From Symsagittifera roscoffensis (Eukaryota > Xenacoelomorpha > Acoela > Convolutidae), in the NCBI RefSeq assembly GCF_963678635.1, contig NC_087063.1:14577006-14641005 (forward strand): a stretch of DNA of 64,000 nt, written 5' to 3'. Within the stretch, counting starts at the first letter, position 1. Each line of letters opens with the position of its first letter. The translations under genes and the position numbers were made by a program. Under the pieces are notes generated by a model. The model had not been told where the DNA came from, made no database searches, and saw nothing but the letters and a program-made list of their open reading frames with translations. Shown here piece after piece: positions 10,160-21,057 of this stretch.

Positions 10160-10263
10160 GGCAGGATGGCCGAGCGGTCTAAGGCGCCAGACTCAAGAAA
10201 AACTTCTCGCCCGAGATTTCTGGTACACGGCTGTGTGCGTGGGTTCAAATCCCAATCCTGTCA
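10160..10263 (+). tRNA. tRNA-Leu-CAA: tRNA-Leu(CAA), copy 22
   Basis: Twin of copy 17, 2,333 bp away. Its 5' flank has a local duplication of GTAATGTACACTACAATTTA. Confidence 0.8.
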
Positions 10264-10631
10264 GAAATTTCTAAGCATTGCGAAGTATCTCATGAATTAA
10301 AAAGAATGCAAAAGCAAAAGCAAGTTTGCTTTTGAAAGCCGAGCGGTATAAGGACCCGACTTGAGAGCTCTCGATCGAAACTTTTGTTACACCAGAGTGT
10401 GCTTGGGTTCAAAACCTACCCCTGTCAGAACACAAAAATCAAATTGATGGATCTGGTGAAATGCACTTTTTTGCATTGACAAAGTTGATTGTCGATGATC
10501 AATAAATAACTTTTAAAATGAAATTCCAAAAATTTGAAACGATATGTCAAAACAAATTACGTATTTGATTCTTTCAAAATGGCAAAACAACAGCAAACAA
10601 CCCAAACCGTAATGTACAGTACTTTTTACAA

Positions 10632-10712
10632 AGCAGGATGGCCGAAAGGTCTAAGACGCCAGAGATTTCTGGTACACGAATGTGTGCGTGGGTTCGAATC
10701 CCACTCCTGTCA
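10632..10712 (+). pseudogene. tRNA-Leu-like without anticodon loop, copy 23
   Basis: Twin of copy 18 with the same 4-nt loop. One base in the variable arm differs (ACGAATG versus ACGATTG). Confidence 0.8.
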
Positions 10713-11058
10713 GAAGTTTTAAGCATTTGCGAAGTATCTCATGAATTAAAAACAATGCAAAACCAAAAGCAGTTTTGCGTTTGAAAGCCAAGCGGTATAA
10801 AGACAAGACTTAAGAGCTCTCGATCGAGATGAGAATGTGCGAGGGTTCAAAACGTACATCTGTCAGGACAGAAAAATCGAACTGATGCATCTCTTGAAAT
10901 GCATTTTTTGCAATGACAGCGTTAGTTGTCGATGATCAATTGTTAATTTGAAAAATGAAATTCCAAAAAATTGAAGATATATTTCAAAACAAATTACGTA
11001 TTTGAAATGTTCAAAATGGCAAAACAACCCAAACGGTAATGTACAGGACAATTTACAT

Positions 11059-11158
11059 GGCAGGATGGCCGAGAGGTCTAAGGCGCCAGACTCAAGAAAA
11101 CTACTCGTTCGCGATTTCTGGGCCACGAATGTGTGCGGGTTCAAACCCACTCCGATCA
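11059..11158 (+). pseudogene. tRNA-Leu-like, copy 24
   Basis: Twin of copy 19; the intron has ACTACTCG in place of ACTTCTCG. Confidence 0.7.
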
Positions 11159-11528
11159 GAAGTTTTTAAGCATTGCGAAGTATCTCATGAATTAAAAACA
11201 ATGCAAAACCAAAAGCAGTTTTGCTTTTGAAAGCCAAGCGGTATAAGGACAAGACTTAAGAGCTCTCCATCGAAATTTTTGTTACACCAGAGTGTGCTTG
11301 GGTTCAAAACCTACCCCTGTCAGAACAGAAAAATCAAAACGAAGCATCTCGTGAAAAGCACGTTTTTGCATTGACAAAGTTGGTTGTCGATGATCAATTA
11401 ATAACTTCAAGAATGAAATTCCAAAAAATTGAAACGATATGTCAAAACAAATTACGTATTTGAACCATTCAAAATGGCGCAAAACAACAGCAAACAACAC
11501 AAACTGTAATGTACCTTACAATTTACAA

Positions 11529-11631
11529 GTCAAGATGGCCGAGCGGTCTAAGGCACCAGACTCAAGAAAATTTCGCGCTCGAGATTTCCTGTACACGAAT
11601 GTGTGCGTGCGTTCAAATCCCACTCCTGTCA
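11529..11631 (+). pseudogene. tRNA-Leu-like, copy 25
   Basis: Acceptor GTCAAGA with TCCTGTC has mismatches, GGCGCC is changed to GGCACC, the anticodon stem is TCCTG and the T-stem is GTGCG/CCCAC. CAA is kept. Confidence 0.65.
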
Positions 11632-12007
11632 GAAGTTTTTAGGCATTGCGAAGTATCTTATGAATTAAAAAGATTGAAAAATCAAAAGCAGTTTTGCTTT
11701 TGAAAGCCGAGCAGTATAAGGACCCGACTTGAGAGCTCTCGATCGATCGATTGAAACTTTTGTTACACCAGAGTGTGCTTGGCTTCAAAACCTACCCCTG
11801 TCGGAACACAAAAATCAAGTTGATGCATCTCGTGAAATGCACTTTTTTGCATTGACAAAGTTGGTTGCCGATGATCAATAAATAACTTTAAAAAGGAAAT
11901 TCTAAAAATTTGAAACGATACGTCAAAACAAAATACGTATTTGAACCATTCAAAATGGCAAAACAACACCAAACAAGCCAAACGGTAATGTACAGTTGCA
12001 TTTACAA

Positions 12008-12110
12008 GGCAGGTTGGCCGAGCGGTCTAAGGCGCCCGACACAAGAAAACTTCTCGCTCGAGATTTCAGGTACACGAACGTGTGCGTGGGTTCAAATCCC
12101 ACTGCTGTCA
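12008..12110 (+). pseudogene. tRNA-Leu-like, copy 26, A33
   Basis: Acceptor GGCAGGT, anticodon arm CCCGACACAAG (stem change and U33 to A), acceptor 3' strand TGCTGTC. Last member of the regular 470-bp block. Confidence 0.65.
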
Positions 12111-12179
12111 GAAGTTTTTTAGGCGTTGCGAAGTATCTCATGAATTAAAAACAATGCAAAAACAAAAGCAGTTTTGCTT

Positions 12180-12990
12180 TTGAAAGCCAGACGGTCTAAA
12201 AACAACACTTAAGAGCTCTCAATCGAAATCTTTGTTACACGAGATTGTGCGGGGGTTCAAAACCTACATCTGTCAGGACAGAAAAATCAAAATGATGCAT
12301 CTCTTGGAATGCAATTTTTTTGCAATGACAAAGTTAGTTGTCAATGATCAATTAATAATTTGAAAAATGAAGTTCCAAAAAATTGAAGCAATATGTCAAA
12401 ACAAATTACATATTTGAACCGTTCAAAATGGCAAAACAACACCAAAAGCAGTTTTGCTTTTGAGAGCTGAGCGGTATACGGACAAGACTTAAGAGCTCTC
12501 GATCGCATTTCTTGTTACACGAGAGTGTGCGTGAGTTCAAAACCTACATCTGTCAGAACAGAAAAATCGAAATGTTGCATCTCTTGGAATGCAATTTTTT
12601 GCAATGACAAAGTTAGTTGTCAACGATCAATTAAAAATTTGACAAATGAAATTCCAAAAAAATTGAAGCAATCTGTCTAAACAAATTACGTATTTGAACC
12701 GTTCAAAATGCAAAACAACACCAAAAGCAGTTTTGCTTTTGAAAGCCGAGCGGTATCAGGACAAAACTTAAAAGCTCTCGATCGAAAATTTTGTTGCACG
12801 ACAGTGTGCGTGGGTTTAGAACCTACATCTGTCAGAACAGAAAAATCGAAGTGATGCATCTCTTGAAATTCAATTTTTTTGCAATGACAAAGTTAGTTGT
12901 CGATGAGCAATTAATAATTTTGAAAAAGAAAGTCAAAAAATTTGAAACAACATGTCAAAACAAATTACGTATATGAACCATTCGAAATGG
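12180..12990 (+). repeat. Array units lacking the tRNA half
   Basis: Two consecutive units (junctions near 12,440 and 12,720) join AAAACAACACC directly to AAAAGCAGTTTTGC, skipping the tRNA and its flanks. They leave about 285-bp monomers with only the second module. A unit-internal deletion then spread by duplication. Confidence 0.75.
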
Positions 12991-13040
12991 CAAAAACAAC
13001 AGCAAACAACCCAAACGATAATGTACAGAACAACTTACCA

Positions 13041-13143
13041 GGCAGGATGGGCCAGCGTTCTAAGGCGCCAGACTTAAACAAACATCTAAACCGAGATTTC
13101 TGGTACACGAATGTGTGCATGGGTTCGAACCCAACTCCTGACA
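13041..13143 (+). pseudogene. tRNA-Leu-like with UAA anticodon, copy 27
   Basis: The anticodon loop CTTAAA gives TAA, another leucine anticodon. The D-arm is damaged (TGGGCCAGCGTTCTAAGG), the acceptor 3' strand ends CTGAC and the T-stem has one mismatch. B box GGTTCGAACCC is good. Confidence 0.65.
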
Positions 13144-13382
13144 GATTTTTTCAAGTATGGTGAAGTGTCTCATGGAATAAAAAAAAATTAAAAATCGAAC
13201 GCAGTTTTGCATTTGAAAGCCGAGTGGTCTAAAAGCACCCGATTTAAAAGAATTCGAAAGTTAGTTCGCGCTTATCAATTAACAATTATGAAAAGCAAAC
13301 TCCAAATTGCGTGTTAGAATTATTCAAAATATCAAAAACAACAGCAAACAACCCAAACGGTAATATACAGTGCAAGTTACCG

Positions 13383-13485
13383 GGGAGGATGGCCGACCGG
13401 TCTAAGGCACCAGACTCAAGAAAACTTCTCGATCGAGATTTCTGGTACAAGAATGTGAGCGTGGGTTCGAATCCCAATCCTGTCA
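13383..13485 (+). tRNA. tRNA-Leu-CAA: tRNA-Leu(CAA), copy 28, imperfect
   Basis: Acceptor GGGAGGA has one mismatch, A box TGGCCGACCGG, GGCACC for GGCGCC, anticodon CAA with U33 and a perfect TTCGAATCCC B box. Confidence 0.6.
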
Positions 13486-13854
13486 GATGTTTTTAACATT
13501 GCGAAGTATGCCATGAATTAAAAACAATGCGAAATCAAAAACAGTTTTGCTTTTGAAAGCCGAGCGGTATAAGGACCCGACTTGAGAGCTCTCGATCGAA
13601 TTTTTTGTTACACAAGAGTGTGTGTGGGCTCAAAACCTACCCCTGTGAGAACACAAAAACCGAAAAGATGCATCTCAAGAAATGCAATTTTTTAAAATGA
13701 CAAAGTTAGTTCTCGTTGATCAATTACCAATTTTGAAAATGAAATTCCAAGAATTTGAAAAAAAAATATCCAAAGAAATTGCGTATTTGAACCATTCAAA
13801 ATGGCAAAAGGACCATCAAACAACGTAAACGATTAAGAACAGTTAAAGTAACCA

Positions 13855-13957
13855 GGCAGGATGGCCGAGCCGTATACGGCGCCAGCCTCAAGAACACTTC
13901 TTCAAAGATGTTTCTGGTACACAAATGTTTGCGTAGGTTCGAATCACACTCCTGTCA
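13855..13957 (+). pseudogene. tRNA-Leu-like, copy 29
   Basis: The D-loop is replaced by GAGCCGTATACGGCGCC, a local palindrome. Anticodon stem CCAGC/TCTGG, T-stem GTAGG/CACAC. CAA remains. Confidence 0.65.
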
Positions 13958-14366
13958 GATGCTTTTAAGTATTGTGAAGTATCTCATGAAAAGAAACAAT
14001 GCAAAATCAAAAGCAGTTTTGCTTTAGAAAGCCGAGCGGTATAAGGACCAGACTTGGAGCTCTCGATCGAAAATTTTATTACACAAGAGTGTGCGTGAGT
14101 TCAAAACCTACCCCTGTCAGAACACAAAAATTGAAATGATGCATCTCTTGAATTGCATTTTTTTGCAATGACAAAGTTAGTTCTCGTTGATCAATTAACA
14201 ATATTGAAAATCAGATTCCAAAAAGTTGAAACGAAAGTGTGAAAATTTTTAAAATCAAATTCCAAAAATTTGAAAAAAAATCCAAAGAAATTGCGTATTA
14301 GAATCATTCAAAATGGCAAAAGGACCATCAAACAACGTAAGCGATTAAGAACAGTTCAAGTAACCA

Positions 14367-14470
14367 TGCAGGATGGCCGAGCCGTATACGGCGCCAGCCT
14401 CAAGAACACTTCTTCAAAGATGTTTCTGGTACACAAAGAGTGTGCGTGAGTTCAAAACCTACCCCTGTCA
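14367..14470 (+). pseudogene. Chimeric tRNA/second-module copy 30
   Basis: The 5' two-thirds match copy 29. From the variable arm on, the sequence switches to the second module (GTGAGTTCAAAACCTACCCC), so an unequal exchange joined the two modules inside the gene. Confidence 0.7.
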
Positions 14471-14664
14471 GAACACAAAAATTTAAATGATGCATCTCTT
14501 TTTTTGCATTGACAGATTTGTTTTCGCTGATCAATAAACAACTGAGAAAATCAAATTTCTAAAACTTGAAATAACATGTCAGAACAATTTGCGTATTTGA
14601 ACCATTCAAAATGGCAACAAGAACAGCAAACAACCCAAACGGTAATGTACAGGGCAAGTTCCCA

Positions 14665-14767
14665 GGTAGGGTGGCCGAGTGGTCCAAGGTACCAGACTCA
14701 AGAAAACTTCTCGCTTGAGATTTCTGGTACAAGAACGTGTGCGTGGGTTCAAATCCCACTCCTGTCA
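14665..14767 (+). tRNA. tRNA-Leu-CAA: tRNA-Leu(CAA), copy 31
   Basis: Acceptor GGTAGGG pairs with TCCTGTC through G-U wobbles. A box TGGCCGAGTGG, anticodon CAA with U33, T-stem GTGGG/CCCAC, discriminator A and T5 downstream. Confidence 0.8.
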
Positions 14768-15129
14768 GATGTTTTTAATCATTGAGAAGTATCTCATGAA
14801 TTAAAAACAGTAAAAAATCAAAAGCAGTTTTGCTTTTGAAAGCCGAGCGGTATAAGGACCCGACTTGAGAGGTCTCGATCGAAGTTTTTGTTACAGAAAA
14901 TTGTGCGTGGTTTCAAAACTTACAACTGTCAAAACCAAAAAATCGAAATGATGCATCTCTTGAAATGCATTTTTTTGCACTGATAAAGTTAGTTCTCAAT
15001 TAACAATATTGAAAATCAGACTTCAAAAAGTTGAAACAAAATGTCAAAACAAATAACATATTTGAATCTTTCAAAATGCTAAAAACAACAGCAAACAACC
15101 CAAACGAAAAGGTACAGGGCAAGTTACCA

Positions 15130-15232
15130 GGTAGGGTGGCCGAGTGGTCTAAGGTGCCAGACTCAAGAAAACTTCTCGCTTGAGATTTCTGGTACAAGAA
15201 CGTGTGCGTGGATTCGAATCCCACTCCTGTCA
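15130..15232 (+). tRNA. tRNA-Leu-CAA: tRNA-Leu(CAA), copy 32
   Basis: Like copy 31, with one T-stem change (GTGGA) and TTCGAATCC in the T-loop. Confidence 0.75.
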
Positions 15233-15587
15233 GATGTTTTTAAGCATAGTGAATTGAAAACAACGCAAAATGAAAAGCTGTTTTTCTTTTGAACGCCAAG
15301 CGGTCTAACGCACCCGACTTAGAAGCTCTCGATCGAAAATTGTGTTACACAATGTGTGTGTGTGGGTTCAAAACCTACCCCTGACAGAGGAAAAAACTCA
15401 AAATCATGCATCTCATGAAATGCAACCCTTTGCAATGGCAAATATAATTCTTGATGATCAATTAGCACTTTTGAAAATCAAATTCCAAAAATTTGAAACT
15501 ATGTAAAAAAAAATACGTATTTGAACCATTCAAATGGCAAAAACAACAGCAAACAACCCAAACGGTTATGTACAGTACAAGTTACCA

Positions 15588-15680
15588 GGCATGTTGGCCG
15601 AGCGGTCTAAGGCAACAGACTCAAGAAAACTTCTCGATCGAGATTTCTGATACACGAATGTGTGCGTGGGTTCGAATTCA
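15588..15680 (+). pseudogene. 3'-truncated tRNA-Leu, copy 33
   Basis: The 5' part, intron and CAA are intact, but the sequence jumps from GGGTTCGAAT to TCAGAAG, deleting the T-stem 3' strand and acceptor 3' strand. A short microhomology at the junction suggests a simple deletion. Confidence 0.75.
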
Positions 15681-16051
15681 GAAGTTTTTAAGCATTGTGA
15701 AAAATCTCATGAATAAAAAACCATGGAAAACCATAAGCAGTTTTGCTTTTGAACGCCAAGCGGTCTACAGCACCCGACTCAGAAGCTCTCGATCAAAAAT
15801 TTTGTTACACAATGTGTGTACGTGGGTTCAACACCCACTTCTGTCAGAACAGAAAAATCAAAATGGTGCATTTCAGGGAATGCAGTTTTTTGCAATGACA
15901 GTAAAAGTTCTTGGTGATCAATTAACAATTTTGAAAACCAACTTCCTAAAATTTGAAACAATATGTAAAAATAAATTATGTATTTCAACCATTCAAAATA
16001 GCAAAAACAACAGCAAACAAACCAAACGGTAATGCACAGCACAAGTCACCA

Positions 16052-16154
16052 GGCAGGATAGCCGAACGGTCTAAAGCGCAAGACTCAAGAACAATTCTGA
16101 AACGAGATTACCGGTACATGAATGTGTGCGGGGCTTCGATTCCCACTCCTGACA
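16052..16154 (+). pseudogene. tRNA-Leu-like, copy 34
   Basis: Substitutions in A box (TAGCCGAACGG), anticodon stem (GCAAGA with TACCGG) and T-stem (GGGGCTTCGATTCCCAC). Confidence 0.65.
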
Positions 16155-16522
16155 GATGTTTTTATGGATTGTGACGTATCTCATGAATAAAAAACAATGC
16201 AAAATCAGAGCAGTTTTGCTTTTGGAAGCCGAGCGGTTTAAAGCATCCGACTTAAGAGCTCTCGATCGAAAATTTTGATACACAAAGTGTAAGTGGGTTC
16301 AAAACCTACCCCTGTCAGAGCAGAAAAATCAAAAGGATGCATCTCGTGAAATGCATTTTTTTGCAATGACCAAGTTAGTTCTCGGTGATTAATTAACAAT
16401 TTTGAAAATCCAATTCCAAAATGTTTAAGCAATATGTCAAAACAAACTACGTATTTGAACCATTCAAAATGGCAAGAACCACAGCAAACAACCCAAATGG
16501 TAAAGTACAGTTCAAGTTATCA

Positions 16523-16625
16523 GGCAGGATCGCCGAGAGGTCTAAGGCGCCAGACACAAGAAGATTTCTCGATCGAGATTTCTGATACACCAATGTGAGC
16601 GTGGGTTCAAATCCCACTCCTGTCA
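16523..16625 (+). pseudogene. Type A tRNA-Leu-like, HOR 1
   Basis: Well-paired cloverleaf with A box TCGCCGAGAGG and loop CACAAG, so base 33 is A instead of the near-universal U before CAA. The intron carries CGATCG. Unlike later type A copies its T-stem is intact (CCCAC). Confidence 0.6.
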
Positions 16626-16988
16626 GATGTTTTTAATCATTGAGAAGTATCTCATGAATGAAAATCCATGCAAAACCAAAAACTGTTTTGCTTATGAAAG
16701 CCGAGCGGTATAAGGACAAGACTTCTAAACTTTAACTTTTGTTACACGAGAGTGTGCCTGGTTTCAAAACCTACACCTGTCAGAACAGAAAAATCGAAAT
16801 GATGCATCTCTTGAACTGCAATTTTTTTGCAATGACAAAGGTATTTCTCGTTGATCATTTAACAAAATTGAAAATCAGAGTCCAAAAGGCTGAAACAAAG
16901 TGTCAAAACAAATAACGTATTTGAACCAATCAAAATGACAAAAACAACAGCAAACAACCCAAACGGCAATGTACAGTGGAAGTTACCA

Positions 16989-17105
16989 GGCAGGATGGCC
17001 GAGACGTCTAAGGCGCCAGACACAAGAAGACTTCTCGATCGAAAATTCAGGTTCACGAATTTTTTTTTACAAGAGTGTGGATGGGTTCAAAACCCACCCC
17101 TGTCA
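16989..17105 (+). pseudogene. Type B tRNA-Leu-like, HOR 1
   Basis: The tRNA 5' half is joined in the variable arm to a second-module 3' half through a run of nine T. Base 33 is A. The internal T-run would stop Pol III before the B box end. Confidence 0.7.
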
Positions 17106-17525
17106 GAACAGAAATATCAAAATGATGCATCTCGTGAAATGCAATTTTTTGCAATGACAAAATTAGTACTAGTTGATCAATTAAAAATTTTAAAAGTAGT
17201 TTCCGAAAAAAACTTGTATAGAGAGTTGCAATAAGTTCGAAAAGACACAATCCATTAAAAAGAGCATTCGTACCATTTTGACAAATTTTACATACAATTT
17301 CTTTTGTCAGACAACCTTGAGGCACAAAATCTAATTGAACAAAGAGATGTTGCATGCAAAATTTTTCCAAAATAGGTCAATGGTTCTTTCTAATTTATTT
17401 TGTCAGTCCGAACTTTTTGCTACTAATTATAACAGTATGTCAAATTACAGTACGTATTTGAACCATTCAAATTGGCCAAAAAAACCGCAAACAAAGCAAA
17501 CGGTAATGAACAGTGCAACTCACCA

Positions 17526-17628
17526 GGCAGAATGGCCAAGCCGTCAGAGGCGCCAGACTCAGTAAGATTTCTCAGTCGAGATTCCAGGTACGCGAATGTG
17601 TGCGTGGGTTCGAGTAACGCTCCTCTCA
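17526..17628 (+). pseudogene. Type C tRNA-Leu-like, CAG anticodon, HOR 1
   Basis: The loop CTCAGT gives anticodon CAG (leucine). D-arm ATGGCCAAGCCGTCAGAGG, T-stem GTGGG/AACGC and acceptor 3' strand TCCTCTC are all damaged. Confidence 0.65.
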
Positions 17629-17999
17629 AATGTTTTTAAGCAATGTGAAGTATCTCATGAAGTGAAAACAATACAAAATCAAAGGCAGTTTTGCTTTTGA
17701 AAATCGAGAGGTATAAGGACAAGACTTAAGAGCTTTCCATTGAAATCTTTGTTACACAAGAGTGTGCGTGGGTTCAAAAACCACCACTAACAAGAACAGA
17801 AAAATCAAAATGATGCATCTCTTGAAATGCAATTTTTTTGCAAGGACAAAGTTAGTTCTCGGTGATCAATTAACAATTTTGAAAATCGAATTCCAAAATG
17901 TTTAAGCAATATGTCAAAACAAACTACGTATTTGTACCATTCAAAATGGCAAGAACAACAGCAAACAACCCAAATGGGAAAGTACAGTTCAAGTTATCA

Positions 18000-18102
18000 G
18001 GCAGGATCGCCGAGAGGTCTAAGGCGCCAGACACAAGAAGATTTCTCGATCGAGATTTCTGGTACACGAATTTGTGCGTGGGTTCAAATACCACTCTTGT
18101 CA
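18000..18102 (+). pseudogene. Type A tRNA-Leu-like, HOR 2
   Basis: A33 before CAA, T-stem 3' strand ACCAC and acceptor TCTTGTC. Followed by GAAGTTTTG, which has only T4. Confidence 0.6.
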
Positions 18103-18465
18103 GAAGTTTTGAAGCATTGTGAAGTATCTCATGAATGAAAAACCATGCAAAACCAAAAACTGTTTTGCTTTTGAAAGCCGAGCGGTATAAGGACAAGACT
18201 TATAAACTTTAACTTTTGTTACACGAGAGTGTGCGTGGTTTCAAAACCTACACCTGTCAAAACAGAAAAATCGAAATGATGCATCTGTTGAACTGCAAAT
18301 TTTTTGCAATGACAAAGTTATTTCTCGTTGATCATTTAACAAAATTGAAAATCAGAGTCCAAAAGGCTGAAACAAAGTGTCAAAACAAATAACGTATTTG
18401 AACCAATCAAAATGACAAAAACAACAGCAAACAACCCAAACGGCAATGTACAGTGGAAGTTACCA

Positions 18466-18582
18466 GGCAGGATGGCCGAGAGGTCTAAGGCGCCAGACAC
18501 AAGAAGACTTCTCGATCGAAAATTCTGGTTCACGATTTTTTTTTTACAAGAGTGTGGATGGGTTCAAAACCCACCCCTGTCA
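18466..18582 (+). pseudogene. Type B tRNA-Leu-like, HOR 2
   Basis: Same chimera as 16,989, with A box TGGCCGAGAGG and a T-run of nine inside the variable arm. Confidence 0.7.
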
Positions 18583-19001
18583 GAACAGAAATATCAAAAT
18601 GATGCATCTCGTGAAATGCAATTTTTTGCAATGACAAAATTAGTACTAGTTGATCAACTACCAATTTTAAAAATAGTTTCCAAGAACTTGTATAGAGAGT
18701 TGCAAGAAGTTCGAAAAGACACAATCCATTAAAAAGAGCATTCGTACCATTTTGACAAAATTTACATACAATTTCTTTTGTCAGACAACCTTGAGGCACA
18801 AAATCTAATTGAACAAAGAGATGTTGCATGCAAAATTTTTCCAAAATAGGTCAATGGTTCTTTCTAATTTATTTTGTCAGTCCGAACTTTTTGCTACTAA
18901 TTATAACAGTATGTCAAATTACATTACGTATTTGAACCATTCAAATTGGCCAAAAAAAAACCGCAAACAAAGCAAACGGTAATGAACAGTGCAACTCACC
19001 A

Positions 19002-19104
19002 GGCAGAATGGCCAAGCCGTCAGAGGCGCCAGACTCAGTAAGATTTCTCAGTCGAGATTCCAGGTACGCGAATGTGTGCGTGGGTTCGAGTAACGCTCCT
19101 CTCA
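19002..19104 (+). pseudogene. Type C tRNA-Leu-like, CAG, HOR 2
   Basis: Same sequence class as 17,526, including loop CTCAGT and TAACGC in the T-stem. Confidence 0.65.
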
Positions 19105-19475
19105 AATGTTTTTAAGCAATGTGAAGTATCTCATGAAGTGAAAACAATACAAAATCAAAAGCAGTTTTGCTTTTGAAAATCGAGAGGTATAAGGACAAGA
19201 CTTAAGAGCTTTCCATTGAAATCTTTGTTACACAAGAGTGTGCGTGGGTTCAAAAACCACCACTAACCAGAACAGAAAAATCAAAATGATGCATCTCTTG
19301 AAATGCATTTTTTTTGCAAGGACAAAGTTAGTTCTCGGTGATCAATTAACAATTTTGAAAATCGAATTCCAAAATGTTTAAGCAATATGTCAAAACAAAC
19401 TACGTATTTGTACCATTCAAAATGGCAAGAACAACAGCAAACAACCCAAATGGTAAAGTACACTTCAAGTTATCA

Positions 19476-19578
19476 GGCAGGATCGCCGAAAGGTCTAAGG
19501 CGCCAGACACAAGAAGATTTCTCGATCGAGATTTCTGGTACACGAATGTGTGCGTGGGTTCAAATACCACTCTTGTCA
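19476..19578 (+). pseudogene. Type A tRNA-Leu-like, HOR 3
   Basis: A box TCGCCGAAAGG; otherwise as 18,000. Confidence 0.6.
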
Positions 19579-19941
19579 GAAGTTTTGAAGCATTGTGAAG
19601 TATCTCATGAATGAAAAACCATGCAAAACCAAAAACTGTTTTGCTTTTGAAAGCCGAGCGGTATAAGGACAAGACTTATAAACTTTAACTTTTGTTACAC
19701 GAGAGTGTGCGTGGTTTCAAAACCTACACCTGTCAGAACAGAAAAATCGAAATGATGCATCTGTTGAACTGCAAATTTTTTGCAATGACAAAGTTATTTC
19801 TCGTTGATCATTTAACAAAATTGAAAATCAGAGTCCAAAAGGCTGAAACAAAGTGTCAAAACAAATAACGTATTTGAACCAATCAAAATGACAAAAACAA
19901 CAGCAAACAACCCAAACGGCTATGTACAGTGGAAGTTACCA

Positions 19942-20058
19942 GGCAGGATGGCCGAGAGGTCTAAGGCGCCAGACACAAGAAGACTTCTCGATCGAGATTT
20001 CTGGTACAAGAAATTTTTTTTACAAGAGTGTGGGTGGGTTGAAAACCCACTCCTGTCA
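19942..20058 (+). pseudogene. Type B tRNA-Leu-like, HOR 3
   Basis: T-loop G for C (GGGTTGAAAACCC) breaks the B box. The internal T-run has eight T. Confidence 0.7.
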
Positions 20059-20480
20059 GAGCAGAAATATCAAAATGATGCATCTCGTGAAATGCAATTT
20101 TTTGCAATGACAAAGTTAGTTCTAGTTGATCAATTAACAATTTTAAAAATAGTTTCCGAAAAAAACTTGTATAGAGAGTTGCAAAAAGTTCGAAAAGACA
20201 CAATTAATTAAAAAGAGCAATCGTACCATTTTGACAAACTTTTACATGCAATTTCTTTTGTCAGACAACCTTGAGGCACGAAATCCAACTGAACAAATAG
20301 ATGTTGCATGCAAAAATTTTCCGAAATAGGTCAATGGCTCTTTTTAATGAATTTTGTCTGTCCGAACTTTTTGCTACTAATTATAACAATATGTCAAATT
20401 ACATTACGTATTTGAACCATTCAAATTGGCCAAAAAAAACCGCAAACAAAGCAAACGGTAATGAACAGTGCAACTCACCA

Positions 20481-20583
20481 GGCAGAATGGCCAAGCCGTC
20501 AGAGGCGCCAGACTCAGTAAGATTTCTCAGTCGAGATTCCTGGTACGCGAATGTGTGCGTGGGTTCGAGTACCGCTCCTCTCA
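20481..20583 (+). pseudogene. Type C tRNA-Leu-like, CAG, HOR 3
   Basis: Loop CTCAGT, anticodon stem 3' strand TCCTGG and T-stem TACCGC. Same D-arm damage as other type C copies. Confidence 0.65.
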
Positions 20584-20954
20584 AATGTTTTCAAGCAATG
20601 TGAAGTATCTCATGAAGTGAAAACAATGCAAAATCAAAGGCAGTTTTGCTTTTGAAAATCGAGAGGTATAAGGACAAGACTTAAGAGCTTTCCACTGAAA
20701 TCTTTGTTACACAAGAATGTGCGTGGGTTCAAAAACCACCACTAACAAGAACAGAAAAATCAAAATGATGCATCTCTTGAAATGCAATTTTTTTGCAAGG
20801 ACAAAGTTAGTTCTCGGTGATCAATTAACAATTTTGAAAATCCAATTCCAAAATGTTTAAGCAATATGTCAAAACAAACTACGTATTTGTACCATTCAAA
20901 ATGGCAAGAACAACAGCAAACAACCCAAATGGTAAAGTACAGTTCAAGTTATCA

Positions 20955-21057
20955 GGCAGGATCGCCGAGAGGTCTAAGGCGCCAGACACAAGAAGATTTC
21001 TCGATCGAGATTTCTGGTACACGAATGTCTGCGTGGGTTCAAATACCACTCTTGTCA
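20955..21057 (+). pseudogene. Type A tRNA-Leu-like, HOR 4
   Basis: Variable arm GAATGTCTGCG and an ACCAC T-stem change. Followed by T5. Confidence 0.6.

Larger units (their letters stand above)
7500..11290 (+). repeat. 2,333-bp tandem segmental duplication inside the array
   Basis: The copies at 7,827, 8,299 and 8,726 recur at 10,160, 10,632 and 11,059, each exactly 2,333 bp away and nearly identical, including the unusual anticodon-less copy. The second segment has a small extra duplication just 5' of 10,160. Outer limits are approximate. Blocks of several units were therefore copied together. Confidence 0.8.
1..12110 (+). repeat. Subarray I: about 470-bp tandem units with tRNA-Leu(CAA)
   Basis: Twenty-six tandem units, most 460-490 bp from one tRNA start to the next (297, 784, 1255, 1715, 2186 and so on to 12,008). 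Each unit holds an intron-containing tRNA-Leu gene, a T-run just after its 3' end, a short hairpin (CAAAAGCA, loop, TGCTTTTG), a decayed second tRNA-Leu-like module, then a conserved A-rich spacer with GTCAAAACAAATTACGTATT. The window begins inside a second module, so the array continues to the left. Most tRNA copies keep stems, A box, B box and anticodon. This is a locally amplified tRNA gene satellite, not scattered retroposed copies, because the flanks repeat along with the genes. Confidence 0.95.
12111..16522 (+). repeat. Subarray II: decayed and rearranged tRNA-Leu units
   Basis: Same unit architecture but irregular. Two units at about 12,180-12,990 lack the tRNA. Others have scrambled D-arms (13,855; 14,367), lost 3' ends (15,588) or altered anticodons (13,041). 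Spacing between tRNA copies varies from about 340 to 1,030 bp. It sits between two ordered blocks and looks like the older, less homogenised part of the array. Confidence 0.85.

Noticed and set aside
1-12110. CRISPR-like repeat-spacer array
   Set aside because: Repeats are about 470 bp and the spacers are conserved with the units. The genome is animal.
15493-16032. 179-codon open frame
   Set aside because: It runs through two array units, including a truncated tRNA and a second module, and owes its length to chance loss of stops in decayed copies.
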